A stretch of DNA of 64,000 bases from contig JAYSZI010000044.1 of NCBI GenBank assembly GCA_043738095.1, forward strand, positions 1-64,000, written 5' to 3'. Made by a program: the position numbers and the translations under genes. The notes under the pieces were generated by a model. The model searched no databases. It was not told the DNA's origin and saw only the letters and a program-made list of their open reading frames with translations. Shown one piece after another: positions 15,516-24,745 of this stretch. This stretch comes from Lysobacter_K sp043738095 (GTDB lineage Bacteria; Pseudomonadota; Gammaproteobacteria; Xanthomonadales; Xanthomonadaceae). Each line of letters starts with the position of its first letter. Positions within the stretch are counted from its first letter, which is position 1.

Positions 15516-17120
15516 ATGCGCTCCTTCCTCCGTGCCCTCGCCGGCGCGCTCGTCCTCGTGGCGTCCCTAGCCCACGCGGGTGTGCAGCGCGACGACGCTC
15601 TTGACCCCGGCCACGGAGCGGTTCTGTTGACAGTGTCGGTCGACTATCCGAGCTTCGCCAACGAGAACGCGCTGGCCCAGCTGATCCCGCAGCTCACGGT
15701 CGAGCGTGTCGACGCCGGTGCGGCCAAGCCACAGCGTTACGTCTTGGAGAAGCGCCTCGTCGGCTTGCAATCCGGGCGCGCGTACGCGGGTAGCCTGCCG
15801 GCGGGCCGCTACCGCATTCACGACCTCATGGGCAGCAACTGTCGGTTGTGGTGCGGCGACGATGGCGTGTCGATGCCCAAGGCGGGCGACCTCGCCGAGT
15901 TCACCGTCGAGGCCGGACGCGTGCGCTGGCTCGGCAGCGTGTTCGTCGCGGTCCACGCGCCGGTGAAGCCTGCGACGGAATCAGTGGTGGACTGGGCCTA
16001 CACCGATACGCCCGACGCCGCGATCGGCCGACGCCTGCTCGCCGGCCTGTATCCGGAACTCGCCTCGGCCGCGCCTGGCGACATGCAGCTCGGCTGGGAG
16101 CCCGACATCCGAGGTCCGGCGGCATCAGCGGCTGCGCGCGACAAGATCCGCCGCCACGGCTCCGGCCTGTTCGACGCCTCGCCTTTCGGCAAAGACGGTT
16201 TCGTCTTCGGTGCGAAATACGGCGTTGTAAAACGATGGACGCGCGCGGATGGCGCGCGCCTGCTCGACACCGGCAGCCCGTTCCTACTGCGCACGGTGGT
16301 GCACGGCGGCAACGGCCGCCTGCTTGCCGGCGGCGAGGCGACCACGCTGCGCTATTCGAGCGACGAGGGCCGCACTTGGACGGATGTCGCGAACGGCCTG
16401 CCCTACGGCTTGGTGCTGCAGATCGAAGCGCTCGGCAACGACGAGGTCGTGTTCGCGCTGCAGCACGGCGCGGCGGTGTCGCTGTACCGCGGCAAGCTCG
16501 GCGACAGCGCGTGGACCAAACTCGGCGAGTGGCCCCTGGAGTTCAAGCTCTGGACCGGCATGCCCGGCGCGCAGCCCGACCTGTTCGTGCAGGGTCGCCG
16601 GGTCGCGCTGACGCTGCCGAGCAAGAGGGGCGTGCTCCTCGACCTCGACGCTGGAACCACCCACGACATCACGCCGCCCGGCTCGATCGCGCTTTTTAGC
16701 TTCAGCGCCGACGGTGTCATGCGCTGCACCTGCGTCCGCTCCATCGCTGCCAACCCATGGGACAGCCACGACCTCGGCAAGACCTGGGTCGACTCGCCGA
16801 TCGACCGCTGGATGCTGCTGCCCGTGTTCCGCGATCCACAGGTGGGCTTCTCCTACAAGGGCGCGCTTTTCAGCAAGAACAAGACCGCCGTGATGCAGAC
16901 CCGCGACGGCGGCAGGACCTGGACCGCCTCAAGACCCCCGACTGAAGGCGGCTGGTGGCGCCCCGCTTACTCTGCCGACGGCACCGTGATGCTGCTCAGC
17001 GGCATTGCGCTGGTCGACAAGGACATCGTCGAGCAGGTGCATTGGAGTGCTGACGAGGCGACGACTTGGAATCTGTGGGTCAACCAAGGTCAGTGGCTGC
17101 ACGAACCGACTGGCGGGTAA
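15516..17120 (+). CDS. Secreted BNR/Asp-box beta-propeller protein
   Basis: 534 residues from ATG 15516, which opens a signal peptide (MRSFLRALAGALVLVASLAHA, then GVQ); the upstream ORF portion is discarded. Several Asp-box motifs of sialidase-type propellers are visible: SSDEGRTWTDV, SHDLGKTWVDS, TRDGGRTWTAS and a degenerate SADEATTWNLW. The N-terminal about 150 residues form a separate beta-rich domain containing a CRLWCGDDG pair of Cys. Asp-box propellers occur in glycosidases and binding proteins; no sialidase catalytic RIP motif is visible, so a non-catalytic or photosystem-stability-factor-like role is more likely. Exported to the periplasm or beyond. Confidence 0.75.
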   Translation: MRSFLRALAGALVLVASLAHAGVQRDDALDPGHGAVLLTVSVDYPSFANENALAQLIPQLTVERVDAGAAKPQRYVLEKRLVGLQSGRAYAGSLPAGRYRIHDLMGSNCRLWCGDDGVSMPKAGDLAEFTVEAGRVRWLGSVFVAVHAPVKPATESVVDWAYTDTPDAAIGRRLLAGLYPELASAAPGDMQLGWEPDIRGPAASAAARDKIRRHGSGLFDASPFGKDGFVFGAKYGVVKRWTRADGARLLDTGSPFLLRTVVHGGNGRLLAGGEATTLRYSSDEGRTWTDVANGLPYGLVLQIEALGNDEVVFALQHGAAVSLYRGKLGDSAWTKLGEWPLEFKLWTGMPGAQPDLFVQGRRVALTLPSKRGVLLDLDAGTTHDITPPGSIALFSFSADGVMRCTCVRSIAANPWDSHDLGKTWVDSPIDRWMLLPVFRDPQVGFSYKGALFSKNKTAVMQTRDGGRTWTASRPPTEGGWWRPAYSADGTVMLLSGIALVDKDIVEQVHWSADEATTWNLWVNQGQWLHEPTGG

Positions 17121-17314
17121 GAGCACTCGATCCCGTTGTTGCAAGTACACGTGACTTTGGTCTGATGCCCCACCAGGAGGTCCTTGAGCTTGTCCTTGCT
17201 GGTGCCGGAAGGATGAAATAGATCGGTCCATTGGCCGTAAAGCAGGTCCGTCATCTCCGGGATGAACTCTTTGCGATTGGCCAGATAATCGAACCACGCT
17301 GTCTCCAAAGGCAC
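17090..17314 (-). CDS. Possible small hypothetical protein
   Basis: 74 residues, GTG start at 17314, six bases beyond the stop of the upstream minus-strand hydrolase gene, so it could be its second cistron. The sequence (TAWFDYLANRKEFIPEMTDL, LKDLLVGHQTKVTCTCNNG) looks protein-like and ends in a Cys-rich tail. Its last 31 bases overlap the end of the convergent propeller gene. It may be a genuine small protein or a remnant of a longer gene; no family recognised. Confidence 0.35.
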   Translation of the reverse strand: MPLETAWFDYLANRKEFIPEMTDLLYGQWTDLFHPSGTSKDKLKDLLVGHQTKVTCTCNNGIECSYPPVGSCSH

Positions 17315-17319
17315 TCTGG

Positions 17320-18153
17320 CTACAAGGTGCGAGCGAAGTGATCGATGATCGACTGCTTGATCTCCGGCGCAGTTTCCTTGCTGAAACCATGACCCGTCGG
17401 GTATGAGCTGTGGGTCACGGAGTGCTTGAAGTGGTGCTCGACCAGGTAGGCCTGGATGTCTTGGGCCATTTGAAACGAAGGCCAGATCTGGTCTTGTTCG
17501 GCCGACACCAGCAATAGCGGGCCATTGATGAGTTCCACCGCGAACACCGCATTGCGCACGTTGTCTGCGTTCTTCAGCGCCGCCTCGAATCGGCTCAGCA
17601 TCGGGGCCGACTCATCGAGCTCAAGACTCAGGGCTGGCACGTCCTTGCCTTTGAACGTCCACGCAGACCGCGGTGTCGTCTTGCCATACCAGGCGACGTT
17701 GCTGGGCGTGGTCACCACCACGGACTTGATTCGGGCGTCGATGGATGCCAATAGCAGCGCTGCTTCCGAGCCCCTTGATCCACTGACCACGCCGATCCGG
17801 CCCGCGTCGACCGCAGCGACCGTCTCCAGATAATCGATCGCCCGGATGAAGTACTCCAATTGAATCTGATCGAGCGTGGGCGGCAGGCCGTCGGCCTTGA
17901 AGTACGCGAGCGCGAGCACGGCCACGCCATGCGGAGCCAGCAGCTCGCCATTTGCGTCGCCACCGTGGAGGCCGCCATCGGAACCGCCAAACGCAATCAC
18001 CACGGGCGCTTTTGCAATCCCGTTGGGCAAGTAGAGGTTGGCTACCAGGCCCTTATAGACGACCGGCTTTACGACGTACTCATTGGCCGATGCACTCGCG
18101 TTACTGGCGAACAAGGCCAGCGATACGAGCAGCAGCATGATCCTTGAACGCAT
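17320..18153 (-). CDS. Secreted acyl-CoA thioester hydrolase/BAAT-like hydrolase
   Basis: 277 residues with signal peptide (MRSRIMLLLVSLALFASNASA). An alpha/beta-hydrolase fold of the BAAT C-terminal type: APVVIAFGGSDGGLHGG, GVAVLALAYFKADGLPPTLD, a nucleophile elbow IGVVSGSRGSEAALLLAS (Ser in GSRGS), acid region LLLVSAEQDQIWPS and His in YPTGHGFS near the C-terminus. Homologues hydrolyse or transfer acyl groups; with a signal peptide it presumably acts in the periplasm. Convergent with the propeller gene. Confidence 0.8.
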   Translation of the reverse strand: MRSRIMLLLVSLALFASNASASANEYVVKPVVYKGLVANLYLPNGIAKAPVVIAFGGSDGGLHGGDANGELLAPHGVAVLALAYFKADGLPPTLDQIQLEYFIRAIDYLETVAAVDAGRIGVVSGSRGSEAALLLASIDARIKSVVVTTPSNVAWYGKTTPRSAWTFKGKDVPALSLELDESAPMLSRFEAALKNADNVRNAVFAVELINGPLLLVSAEQDQIWPSFQMAQDIQAYLVEHHFKHSVTHSSYPTGHGFSKETAPEIKQSIIDHFARTL

Positions 18154-18232
18154 GAATTTCCCTTCGCTGGCCCGGCAAAAGGCCCGGCCTCATGACAAGT
18201 GTGCGCCATGATGCTCTGCTTCCGCGGACCGC

Positions 18233-18943
18233 CTAGCCGAGCAAGTAAGTGACCTTGGTGCCGCTGACGGTGATCTTCTTGTTGGTTTGCAGGCTTTGGA
18301 CGAGGGCGTCGACGGCGATGTCGTCTAACTCGGGCTTGAACCACGACTTGATTGCTGACTTCAGTGAAGAGAGCTTTGCCGGCTTGGTGGACTTCTTCAG
18401 CAGGGCGACGACTTCCGGCACGCGGGTACGGGTCGTCGTTCCCTTGGCGGCCGCGGGTGTGGCGGTGTTGGGCTTGGGCGCAACGGTCACAGTCACGCTC
18501 TTTGCGGGTGCCTTCTTCGCGGCAGCCTTCTTGACCGCCTTGACCGCCTTCTTCGCAGGCGCCGCTGCTGGCTTGGCTACCGCGGTCGCGCCCGGAATCT
18601 CGGGCAATCGACGGCAGACGATGCCGAGTCCATTGAGATGCCGGACCAATGGGTCGAACCCTCTGTCCTTCGAAATGATGTTGAACTCAGCGCCCGCTTC
18701 GTCGGCTGCGAGCCGGCCGATGTAGAACGCGATATGGAAGTCGACCGCATCGGGTCCGCTGCCCTGGATCGCGATGTATTCCGCGTCGCTGCCGAACGGT
18801 TGCAAAGCCTGCACCAGCTCCAGCATCAGCCTCGTCTGCTGCTGTCCAAGAAACACCTTGATGCGGGACGTGCCCGGCTGGAGTTGGTCCAACGCCTTGG
18901 GTTGCACGTTCTCGAAGTCGATCAGGAAGTACGGCTTGGTCAT
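18233..18943 (-). CDS. PIN-like domain protein with basic Ala/Lys linker
   Basis: 236 residues. The N-terminal about 120 residues form a PIN/NYN-like domain: LIDFENVQ with the first acidic residues, SGPDAVDFHIAFYIGRLA, and FNIISKDRGFDPLVRHL with the second acidic cluster. A long linker of Lys, Ala, Pro and Thr (KKAVKAVKKAAAKKAPAKS) resembles histone-H1-like tails and likely binds nucleic acid. A C-terminal helical domain (VVALLKKSTKPAKLSSLKSA, DDIAVDALVQSLQTNKKI) resembles a small winged-helix end. An RNA-directed nuclease role is suggested by the fold but unproven. Confidence 0.8.
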   Translation of the reverse strand: MTKPYFLIDFENVQPKALDQLQPGTSRIKVFLGQQQTRLMLELVQALQPFGSDAEYIAIQGSGPDAVDFHIAFYIGRLAADEAGAEFNIISKDRGFDPLVRHLNGLGIVCRRLPEIPGATAVAKPAAAPAKKAVKAVKKAAAKKAPAKSVTVTVAPKPNTATPAAAKGTTTRTRVPEVVALLKKSTKPAKLSSLKSAIKSWFKPELDDIAVDALVQSLQTNKKITVSGTKVTYLLG

Positions 18944-19030
18944 GCGACTGCTCCGCTGTCCGAGGGGCCGAGTGTAGCCCTGACCTCATTGGCTCATTTA
19001 CCTTCTGCAAGTAGACGCGATGGGTATTCT

Positions 19031-19050
19031 TAATTCCCTCCGTCCCCTTT
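19031..19050. repeat. Half of a GGGGACGGAGG-class repeat
   Basis: TAATTCCCTCCGTCCCCTTT is the right arm of the element seen complete at 24746-24788. It directly abuts the OmpA fragment. Confidence 0.5.
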
Positions 19051-19273
19051 GCGTATCACCATCGCGCTTGACTCGTCGGTGCTGTTCGACACCGGCAAGT
19101 CGGAACTCAAAGCGGAGGCACGCGACACCCTGCACGAAGCTGCCGAGCGGGTGAAGAAATTCGCCGGCGCCTCCGTGCTCGTCTCCGGTCACAACGACAA
19201 CGTCGGTTCCGGCGCCAGCTCGTCCTCTACGCATCGACGAACTACTAATTGCGTAGTACTATATAGTTCGTAG
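19049..19273 (+). pseudogene. Fragment of an OmpA C-terminal domain
   Basis: The frame reads ITIALDSSVLFDTGKSELKA and later ASVLVSGHNDNVGS, the peptidoglycan-binding core of OmpA proteins, then leaves the family at about 19215 into Ser/Thr-rich sequence and stops. The N-terminus is missing and the first residues abut a palindromic-repeat arm. It differs from the OmpA domain of the lipoprotein at 3761, so it is the relic of another gene. Confidence 0.65.
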
Positions 19274-19291
19274 ACAACTCTGGAAGACCTG

Positions 19292-20701
19292 ATGCGCACG
19301 ATTTGCTCGCTCTGCCTCTCGATAATGTTCGCTCTGACATCCATCGGCCACGCGGCAGCAAAAGACCGCTCGACGTTGCCAACGGCCAACGCCCAGCCCG
19401 GGTCGCAGTCTGCGCTTGCTGTCGCATCGCCGGACCACGCGAATGCAATCAAGCGATACATGTTTTCGACGGACTCCTTTGCAGCCATTGAGGCCAAGTT
19501 CGTTGAGCTCAAGGTGGGTCTTGGTGGCCCACTGGAAGCGCCTGCGACGGGCCAAACGACGTGGACAATTGGAACAGGCCCGAGCGGATATCCCACGCCC
19601 TACGCGATTGACCATACCGGCGGTCGCTTTCATGTCTACGCCGAGCGACGTCGACCGCAAACGCCCATCGCACCGCTGCCTTACGTATCGCAGGAGGTCG
19701 TGTTCGATACGCCCGATCCCGGGGTTTCGCCGGTGGGCACGCTTACCTATCCGAAATCGGGCGGCGTGTTTCCCGCCGTCGTGCTGGTAGCGGGAACCGG
19801 ACCCCATGATCGCGATGCCGGCATGTCCTTGCACAAGACATTGCTGGTGCTGGCCGATCACCTGACGCGACAGGGGTTTGCCGTGTTGCGGTACGACAAA
19901 CGCGGCGTCGGCCTGACGGGAGGCGAACTGCATCCCGGCTCTACTACTGATGAGTACGCCACGGATGTCCTGGCCGCGGTCCGGTTTCTGAAACTGCAAC
20001 CGAACATCGATCCTGGGCAGATAGGCATCGTGGGTCACAGCGAAGGCGGCATTATCGCCGCGATGGTGGCCGCCGAAGCACCAAAGGACGTACGGTTTAT
20101 TGTCATGCTCGGGGGCACCGGACTGCCGGGCATCGAGGTCAAGAGTCTGCAAGATGCCGCTGCCCGCCGTGCCGACGGCATGCCGGAATCGCTGGTGCTG
20201 CTCAATCAGACGCAGGAGCACGATCTGTACGAGATTGCCGCGGGCAAGCTCGGTCATCTGGACGCGATCGCCGCCATGCACGCGGCGACGAATGCATTGC
20301 CTGCTCTGGTGAAAACCACTCTTGAAATCCCACCCGAAGGTTTGCCGACCGAAGCTTTTGAATCCTTGTTATCGCCTTGGTTTCGGCGGTTCCTGGCGCT
20401 GGACCCGCGCACCTACCTGGAAAAGGTGAGCTGTCCGGTGCTCGCGCTCGTGGGCGAGAAAGACCTGCAGGTGCCGCCTGCCGAAAATCTGAGGGAGATT
20501 GAGCGTGCTCTCGAGCGCGGTGCCAACCCTACCGCGACGGTGCGTCAACTCCCCAGCATCAATCACAACCTGCAAACCGCAAGAACTGGCAAGGCAAGCG
20601 AATACTTCCTGATCGAAGAAACCGTTGCCCCATCTGTGCTGGCACTGATGTCGACATGGATGAAGGGCGTGGCGCTTAGCAAGAAGGCTGCCTCTCTTTA
20701 G
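19292..20701 (+). CDS. Secreted alpha/beta hydrolase (serine aminopeptidase-like)
   Basis: 469 residues. Signal peptide MRTICSLCLSIMFALTSIGHA. An N-terminal extension of about 120 residues precedes the hydrolase domain: FPAVVLVAGTGPHDRDAGMS (oxyanion region), RYDKRGVGLTGGELHPGSTT, nucleophile Ser in IGIVGHSEGGIIAAM, acid region LALVGEKDLQVPP, and His in LPSINHNLQTARTG. This is the EstA/FrsA-like or serine-aminopeptidase-S33-like group; the substrate is unknown. An imperfect palindrome (CGAACTAC ... TAGTTCG) lies just upstream at about 19238-19269. Confidence 0.85.
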   Translation: MRTICSLCLSIMFALTSIGHAAAKDRSTLPTANAQPGSQSALAVASPDHANAIKRYMFSTDSFAAIEAKFVELKVGLGGPLEAPATGQTTWTIGTGPSGYPTPYAIDHTGGRFHVYAERRRPQTPIAPLPYVSQEVVFDTPDPGVSPVGTLTYPKSGGVFPAVVLVAGTGPHDRDAGMSLHKTLLVLADHLTRQGFAVLRYDKRGVGLTGGELHPGSTTDEYATDVLAAVRFLKLQPNIDPGQIGIVGHSEGGIIAAMVAAEAPKDVRFIVMLGGTGLPGIEVKSLQDAAARRADGMPESLVLLNQTQEHDLYEIAAGKLGHLDAIAAMHAATNALPALVKTTLEIPPEGLPTEAFESLLSPWFRRFLALDPRTYLEKVSCPVLALVGEKDLQVPPAENLREIERALERGANPTATVRQLPSINHNLQTARTGKASEYFLIEETVAPSVLALMSTWMKGVALSKKAASL

Positions 20702-20818
20702 CAGCGGATGCGAAACGCCCAGGCATAGCGGGGCGTTTAGTTGAGCACCAGACCGAGATCAGGCGCCGCTGCGCAGGGTCCGGTTGTACAAAGAACAGGG
20801 GTGCGGAAACCCAGACAT

Positions 20819-23629
20819 TCATTGCGGCAACTTGCGAAGCACCGCTTCAATGGCCTCGGATGGCACCGGCCGCGCGAACAGGAAGCCTTGGAATTCATCG
20901 CAGTCATGCTTCTTCAGCAACTGCACTTGGTCTTCGCTATCGACACCTTCGGCAACAACGGTTAGTCCCAGTTGATGGGCAAGGGAGATGACAGCGGCGA
21001 CAACCGCCCTGTCGTTTGTGCTTTCGGTCATTTTTATGATGAACGAACGATCAATCTTTAACGTATCGAGTGGCAGTTTGGCGATGTAAAGCAGCGAGGA
21101 ATATCCCGTACCAAAGTCGTCGATGGATATCTTCAAACCCAGCTTTCGTAGCTCGCTCAGCTTGTCGATATTGCTTTCAACGCGATGCATCAACATGCTT
21201 TCGGTGAGTTCAATATCCATTCCATGGTCATTGTTCGTGGCGAGGCCGATCGCCGCTCGCACCGTCGTGACGAAGTTTTCCTGCCGCAGTTGCAGTTCGG
21301 ACACGTTTACAGCCACGCGAGGCGGCCTCAGGCCCATCTCCGACCATCGACGGTAGTCTTGGACGGCGCGACGCATCACCCAGGTGCCTACTTCCAAAAT
21401 CAATCCCGTTTCTTCCAGAATCGGGATGAAAGTGGACGGCAGCACGAGACCGTTGTCGGGATCTTGCCAGCGCAGCAGCGCCTCCATGCCGGATATTGCG
21501 CCCGACCGGGCATCGAACTTGAGCTGGTAGTGCAGAAGGAACTGTTCGCGCTGCACGGCATCGCGCAGTTTGTTCTCAATTGCTAGGGACTCGGCAAGCC
21601 TGGCATTCATGTCTCGGGCGTAGAAGACGAAGCGACCGCTGGTGTTTCTCGAAATGACCAGTGCCGCCTCGGCATTTCGTAGCAGGGTGTCGGCATCGTC
21701 GCCATCGGCGGGGAATACGGCGATCCCCGTCCTTGCAACAATGTGCAATGGCATCCCGTCCAGACTGAACACCGGCCCGAAGCACTCGTTGACCACCTGT
21801 TTGGCTGCCAACGCAATCCCGGCCGCATCGCGTATCCCTGCGATCACAAACACGAAATGGTCTCGCTCCGTACGCGCCACCAACCCAAGGGCTCCGGCGG
21901 CGGCCTGCAGCCGCGCGGCAACCTCTTTCAAGAGCGCGTCGCCGGCATGGCGTCCAAGCGTGTCATTGACACTGCGGAAGCGTTCGACATCCAACCTCAC
22001 AACGGCAGCCAGCGAGCTGTTCTGCCGCGCCTGCGCGAGGAACTGTGTCATCCTTTCAACGAACAACGCGCGATTGGGCAAGTCCGTCAGAACGTCATGC
22101 AGGGCCACGTAATCGATGTGCTCCTGCGCGGCCAGGTGATCCAGCGCAAAAGAGATGTCATTGGCCAACTCGGTGAGCAGTTTGACCTCCGCTTCGTCGA
22201 AGAAGTCTCGCTCTTTCGCCAACAGCGTCAGCGTTGCGGTGACCTTGCCATGCAGCAATAGCGGTAAGGCGATTACCGACCGATACCCCAGTCTGATCGC
22301 ACGCGCCAGGTGTGCCCTGTTCCCTTGGGCATCAACCACCAGGTCGTTGTCGAACATCAGCCCGCGCGTGGCAATGGCCCCGTCGATCACGTCCCACTGC
22401 GCCGGAATTCCATCGGCACTGGCAAGATCGGAGAGCGACGCTTCCGCATCGCTTCCGAACAGGATCACGGGCCGCGATGACCGTTGCGATGCATCCATCT
22501 CATGTATCCACGCCACGCCAAATCGACCCTGCTCGACCGCAATGCGACAGGATTCTTCAAACAGATCTTGTCGTGACGTCACGCGAACGATGAGCGCATT
22601 GATTTCACTCAGGACTTCCTGCACCCGATTGAGTCGTTGGATTCGCACCTCCTGGACTTTGCGACGCCGCAGTTCCTGCAGGACCATTGCGCCGAGCGAT
22701 AGGCTGATCAGCACCAAGACCAGGGAGCCCAGCACGTAGGCTTTGGCCGTGGCGCGCCATTCAGCCAAACTTTCGGCGACACCCAAGCCCAGGACAATAA
22801 CCAACGGCGTTTCCGGTACGCGCCGATAGCAATACAGCCGCGTCACTTGGTCCAGGCGGCTGCGGTCGGTGTAGCAGCCCGTTGCGCTCGATCGAAGCTC
22901 TTTGACGAAACGGGGGGGCGGCACGAGGTCGCGTCCCATCGCGCCTTCAACCGTCGGCACGCGCTGCAACAGCGAGCCGTCGGTCCGCATCAGTGCCACT
23001 ACGCCCTCCTTACCGACATCCAGCGATCGATAGAAACGCCTCAGGTACTCCGGTTCGAGCGCTGCCGCAACGACACCGCCGAAAGAGCCATCAGGACGAG
23101 CCACACGCAGGCTCACCGGAATAAACCAGACGCCATGCTTGCTGAGAGTCAGGTGATCGATGAACAGGCCCACGTCCGGATCGGGACGATGTACCCGGAA
23201 GTACAGTCGGTCAGCCAGGTTGTATCGGCCCGGCAAGTTCTCGCTGTCGTAGATCATGTTGCCATCGGCATCAAGCACCCAGATGGCGCGCACGAACGGC
23301 AGGTTGCGGATCGTCTCTGCCAGCAAGTCATCGATGACCGCCCGATTGGCCGGGGTTTGTTCCGGCAGCAGCTGCAGCGTCTTTACCGTTCCGTTGAGGG
23401 CAATTTCGGCGGCATTTACGCTGCCCGCTGTGTGCTGCTCCAGCGCCTGCGCGAGGTTTTGCGCAGTATGGGTCGCCTTCAGTAACACCTCTTGCCGGGC
23501 GTCCGATAGCGCAAGGACAAGGTTCCCGAGGATCGCAATCAGGAAGGTCGCGGTTAGCCCGATCACTAACCCGGGCAATCGACGCTCTCGGACCACTGGG
23601 CGCGTGCCTGGGCGAACAGGGGGGGTCAT
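20819..23629 (-). CDS. Membrane-bound PDC-GAF-GGDEF-EAL c-di-GMP phosphodiesterase
   Basis: 936 residues. One membrane helix lies at about 20-42. A periplasmic double-Cache/PDC sensor follows at about 43-285 (FVRAIWVLDADGNMIYDSEN, LADRLYFRVHRPD), then a second helix (VLGSLVLVLISLSLGAMVL), a GAF domain (about 345-500), a GGDEF domain and an EAL domain. The GGDEF signature is degenerate (RTERDHFVFV in place of GGDEF), so cyclase activity is unlikely. The EAL domain keeps MEALLRW, IELTES, IDDFGTGYSS, TLKIDRSFI, VVAEGVDSE and EFQGFLFARP, consistent with an active phosphodiesterase. Predicted to lower c-di-GMP in response to a periplasmic ligand. Monocistronic. Confidence 0.92.
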   Translation of the reverse strand: MTPPVRPGTRPVVRERRLPGLVIGLTATFLIAILGNLVLALSDARQEVLLKATHTAQNLAQALEQHTAGSVNAAEIALNGTVKTLQLLPEQTPANRAVIDDLLAETIRNLPFVRAIWVLDADGNMIYDSENLPGRYNLADRLYFRVHRPDPDVGLFIDHLTLSKHGVWFIPVSLRVARPDGSFGGVVAAALEPEYLRRFYRSLDVGKEGVVALMRTDGSLLQRVPTVEGAMGRDLVPPPRFVKELRSSATGCYTDRSRLDQVTRLYCYRRVPETPLVIVLGLGVAESLAEWRATAKAYVLGSLVLVLISLSLGAMVLQELRRRKVQEVRIQRLNRVQEVLSEINALIVRVTSRQDLFEESCRIAVEQGRFGVAWIHEMDASQRSSRPVILFGSDAEASLSDLASADGIPAQWDVIDGAIATRGLMFDNDLVVDAQGNRAHLARAIRLGYRSVIALPLLLHGKVTATLTLLAKERDFFDEAEVKLLTELANDISFALDHLAAQEHIDYVALHDVLTDLPNRALFVERMTQFLAQARQNSSLAAVVRLDVERFRSVNDTLGRHAGDALLKEVAARLQAAAGALGLVARTERDHFVFVIAGIRDAAGIALAAKQVVNECFGPVFSLDGMPLHIVARTGIAVFPADGDDADTLLRNAEAALVISRNTSGRFVFYARDMNARLAESLAIENKLRDAVQREQFLLHYQLKFDARSGAISGMEALLRWQDPDNGLVLPSTFIPILEETGLILEVGTWVMRRAVQDYRRWSEMGLRPPRVAVNVSELQLRQENFVTTVRAAIGLATNNDHGMDIELTESMLMHRVESNIDKLSELRKLGLKISIDDFGTGYSSLLYIAKLPLDTLKIDRSFIIKMTESTNDRAVVAAVISLAHQLGLTVVAEGVDSEDQVQLLKKHDCDEFQGFLFARPVPSEAIEAVLRKLPQ

Positions 23630-23730
23630 CGGCCCAGGATCGCGCCTGCAATGGCAATTTTAGGTGAGGCGGCGTTTGGTGAGCGGCAACCCGCAATCGG
23701 GGCCTTTCAGGCCCTTTCGGTGCCCGGGTG

Positions 23731-23820
23731 GACGCGTCAGTGGACGCCGCTGCCCCTGCCTTCGTGCTGCTTCTGGCCGGAGCCACCTCCATTGTCCTTG
23801 TCGTTGCGGCCGCACCCGCG
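23731..23820 (-). pseudogene. Fragment duplicating the 3' end of the Gly-rich gene
   Basis: The plus-strand bases GACGCGTCAGTGGACGCCGC ... CTTCGTGCTGCTTCTGGCC closely match 6950-7040, the end of the Gly-rich gene. On the minus strand it encodes a GQKQHEGRGSG-like ending. No start or body is present. Confidence 0.65.
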
Positions 23821-23848
23821 TTTGAACAAGCGCATGTCGCCAACGAGA

Positions 23849-23891
23849 GGCAGAGACATGACGCTTGAAGCGGATAGGTTCTTTGACCCCG
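23849..23891. repeat. Degenerate palindromic repeat, GTCAGAGAAC class
   Basis: AGGCAGAGACATGACG and GATAGGTTCTTTGACCCC arms; several mismatches. It lies beside the Gly-rich fragment, just as the intact Gly-rich gene has a copy next to its 3' end. Confidence 0.6.
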
Positions 23892-24096
23892 TTTTTTTGA
23901 ATAGTCAGGGGTGGCTCACCTGACCCGTGGTTGCGGTGGCCGGGCGCGCGGCGGTTCCTGCGTATTACCCGGTGCGGTGCGGAGGTCCGCTCCCGCGACG
24001 CGCATCGCCGGCCTGTCGGTCACCCGGCGCGCGCTTCCCATGGCAGAGCGCGCGACCGCAGACCGGCGCGGCCGCGCCCGCACGGAGACGCATGGC

Positions 24097-24654
24097 ATGA
24101 AGACCCTCAACCTGGCGATCGCGACGCTGGCCCTGTCGCTGGCGGTGCTGGTCCCCGCCGCCGCCCTCGCAGGGCCGGCCGATTGCTCGCCCGCCGGCGA
24201 CTGCACCAAGTACAAGCACCGGGTGACCTTCCCCGCGCACGCGCTGTCGTATGGCCCGGCGGCCGCGTTCGCCCTCCACACCCGTGGCGTTGACTGGCTG
24301 GGCAGCACCGGCAACCTGACCCTGACCGTGCGCCGGCCGCAGGACTTCGACGGAAACAAGGTGCGCCTGACCCTGGTCCACCAGACCGCCAGCGCGGGCG
24401 GCGACGAAGGCACGCTGATCTTCCCGGTCACCGCGATCGCCTTCCAGCACGGCAGCGGCTTCGAGACCTACGGCGGCTTCTTCTCCGACACCCTCAACGT
24501 CCCCGGCGACCCTACTGGCCTGTACGAGCAGTCAGTGGTGGTCGAACCCGGCCAGGGCTGGAACGCCACCTCGCCCTGGTGGTACTTCGAGTTCAACCGC
24601 CAGGGCACCTACGTCGACAAGGTGCGGATCATGGCGGTGGTGCTGGAGTACTGA
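24097..24654 (+). CDS. Secreted hypothetical protein
   Basis: 185 residues from ATG 24097 (MKTLNLAIATLALSLAVLVP), a strong signal peptide cleaved near ALA|GPAD; the longer ORF is rejected because its N-terminus is Arg-rich non-protein-like sequence. The mature protein begins with two Cys (ADCSPAGDCTKYK) and is beta-rich (LTLTVRRPQDFDGNKVRLTL, EGTLIFPVTAIAFQHGSGFE, WYFEFNRQGTYVDKVRIMAV). Its layout suggests a single jelly-roll or Ig-like domain. No family recognised. Confidence 0.7.
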   Translation: MKTLNLAIATLALSLAVLVPAAALAGPADCSPAGDCTKYKHRVTFPAHALSYGPAAAFALHTRGVDWLGSTGNLTLTVRRPQDFDGNKVRLTLVHQTASAGGDEGTLIFPVTAIAFQHGSGFETYGGFFSDTLNVPGDPTGLYEQSVVVEPGQGWNATSPWWYFEFNRQGTYVDKVRIMAVVLEY

Positions 24655-24745
24655 GCCGGCGCGGGACGGGCCACGCACGGCGCCCGGCGGGGGTGGCTAT
24701 GGCCCGGGTCGGCGCGCCGCGGCAACGTCGCCGATCAAACGCAAT

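Larger units (their letters stand above)
23630..24096. other. Gap with gene fragment and repeat
   Basis: Contains a broken copy of the Gly-rich gene's end (23731-23820) and a degenerate palindrome (23849-23891). The rest, up to the signal-peptide gene at 24097, shows no supported gene. Confidence 0.5.
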
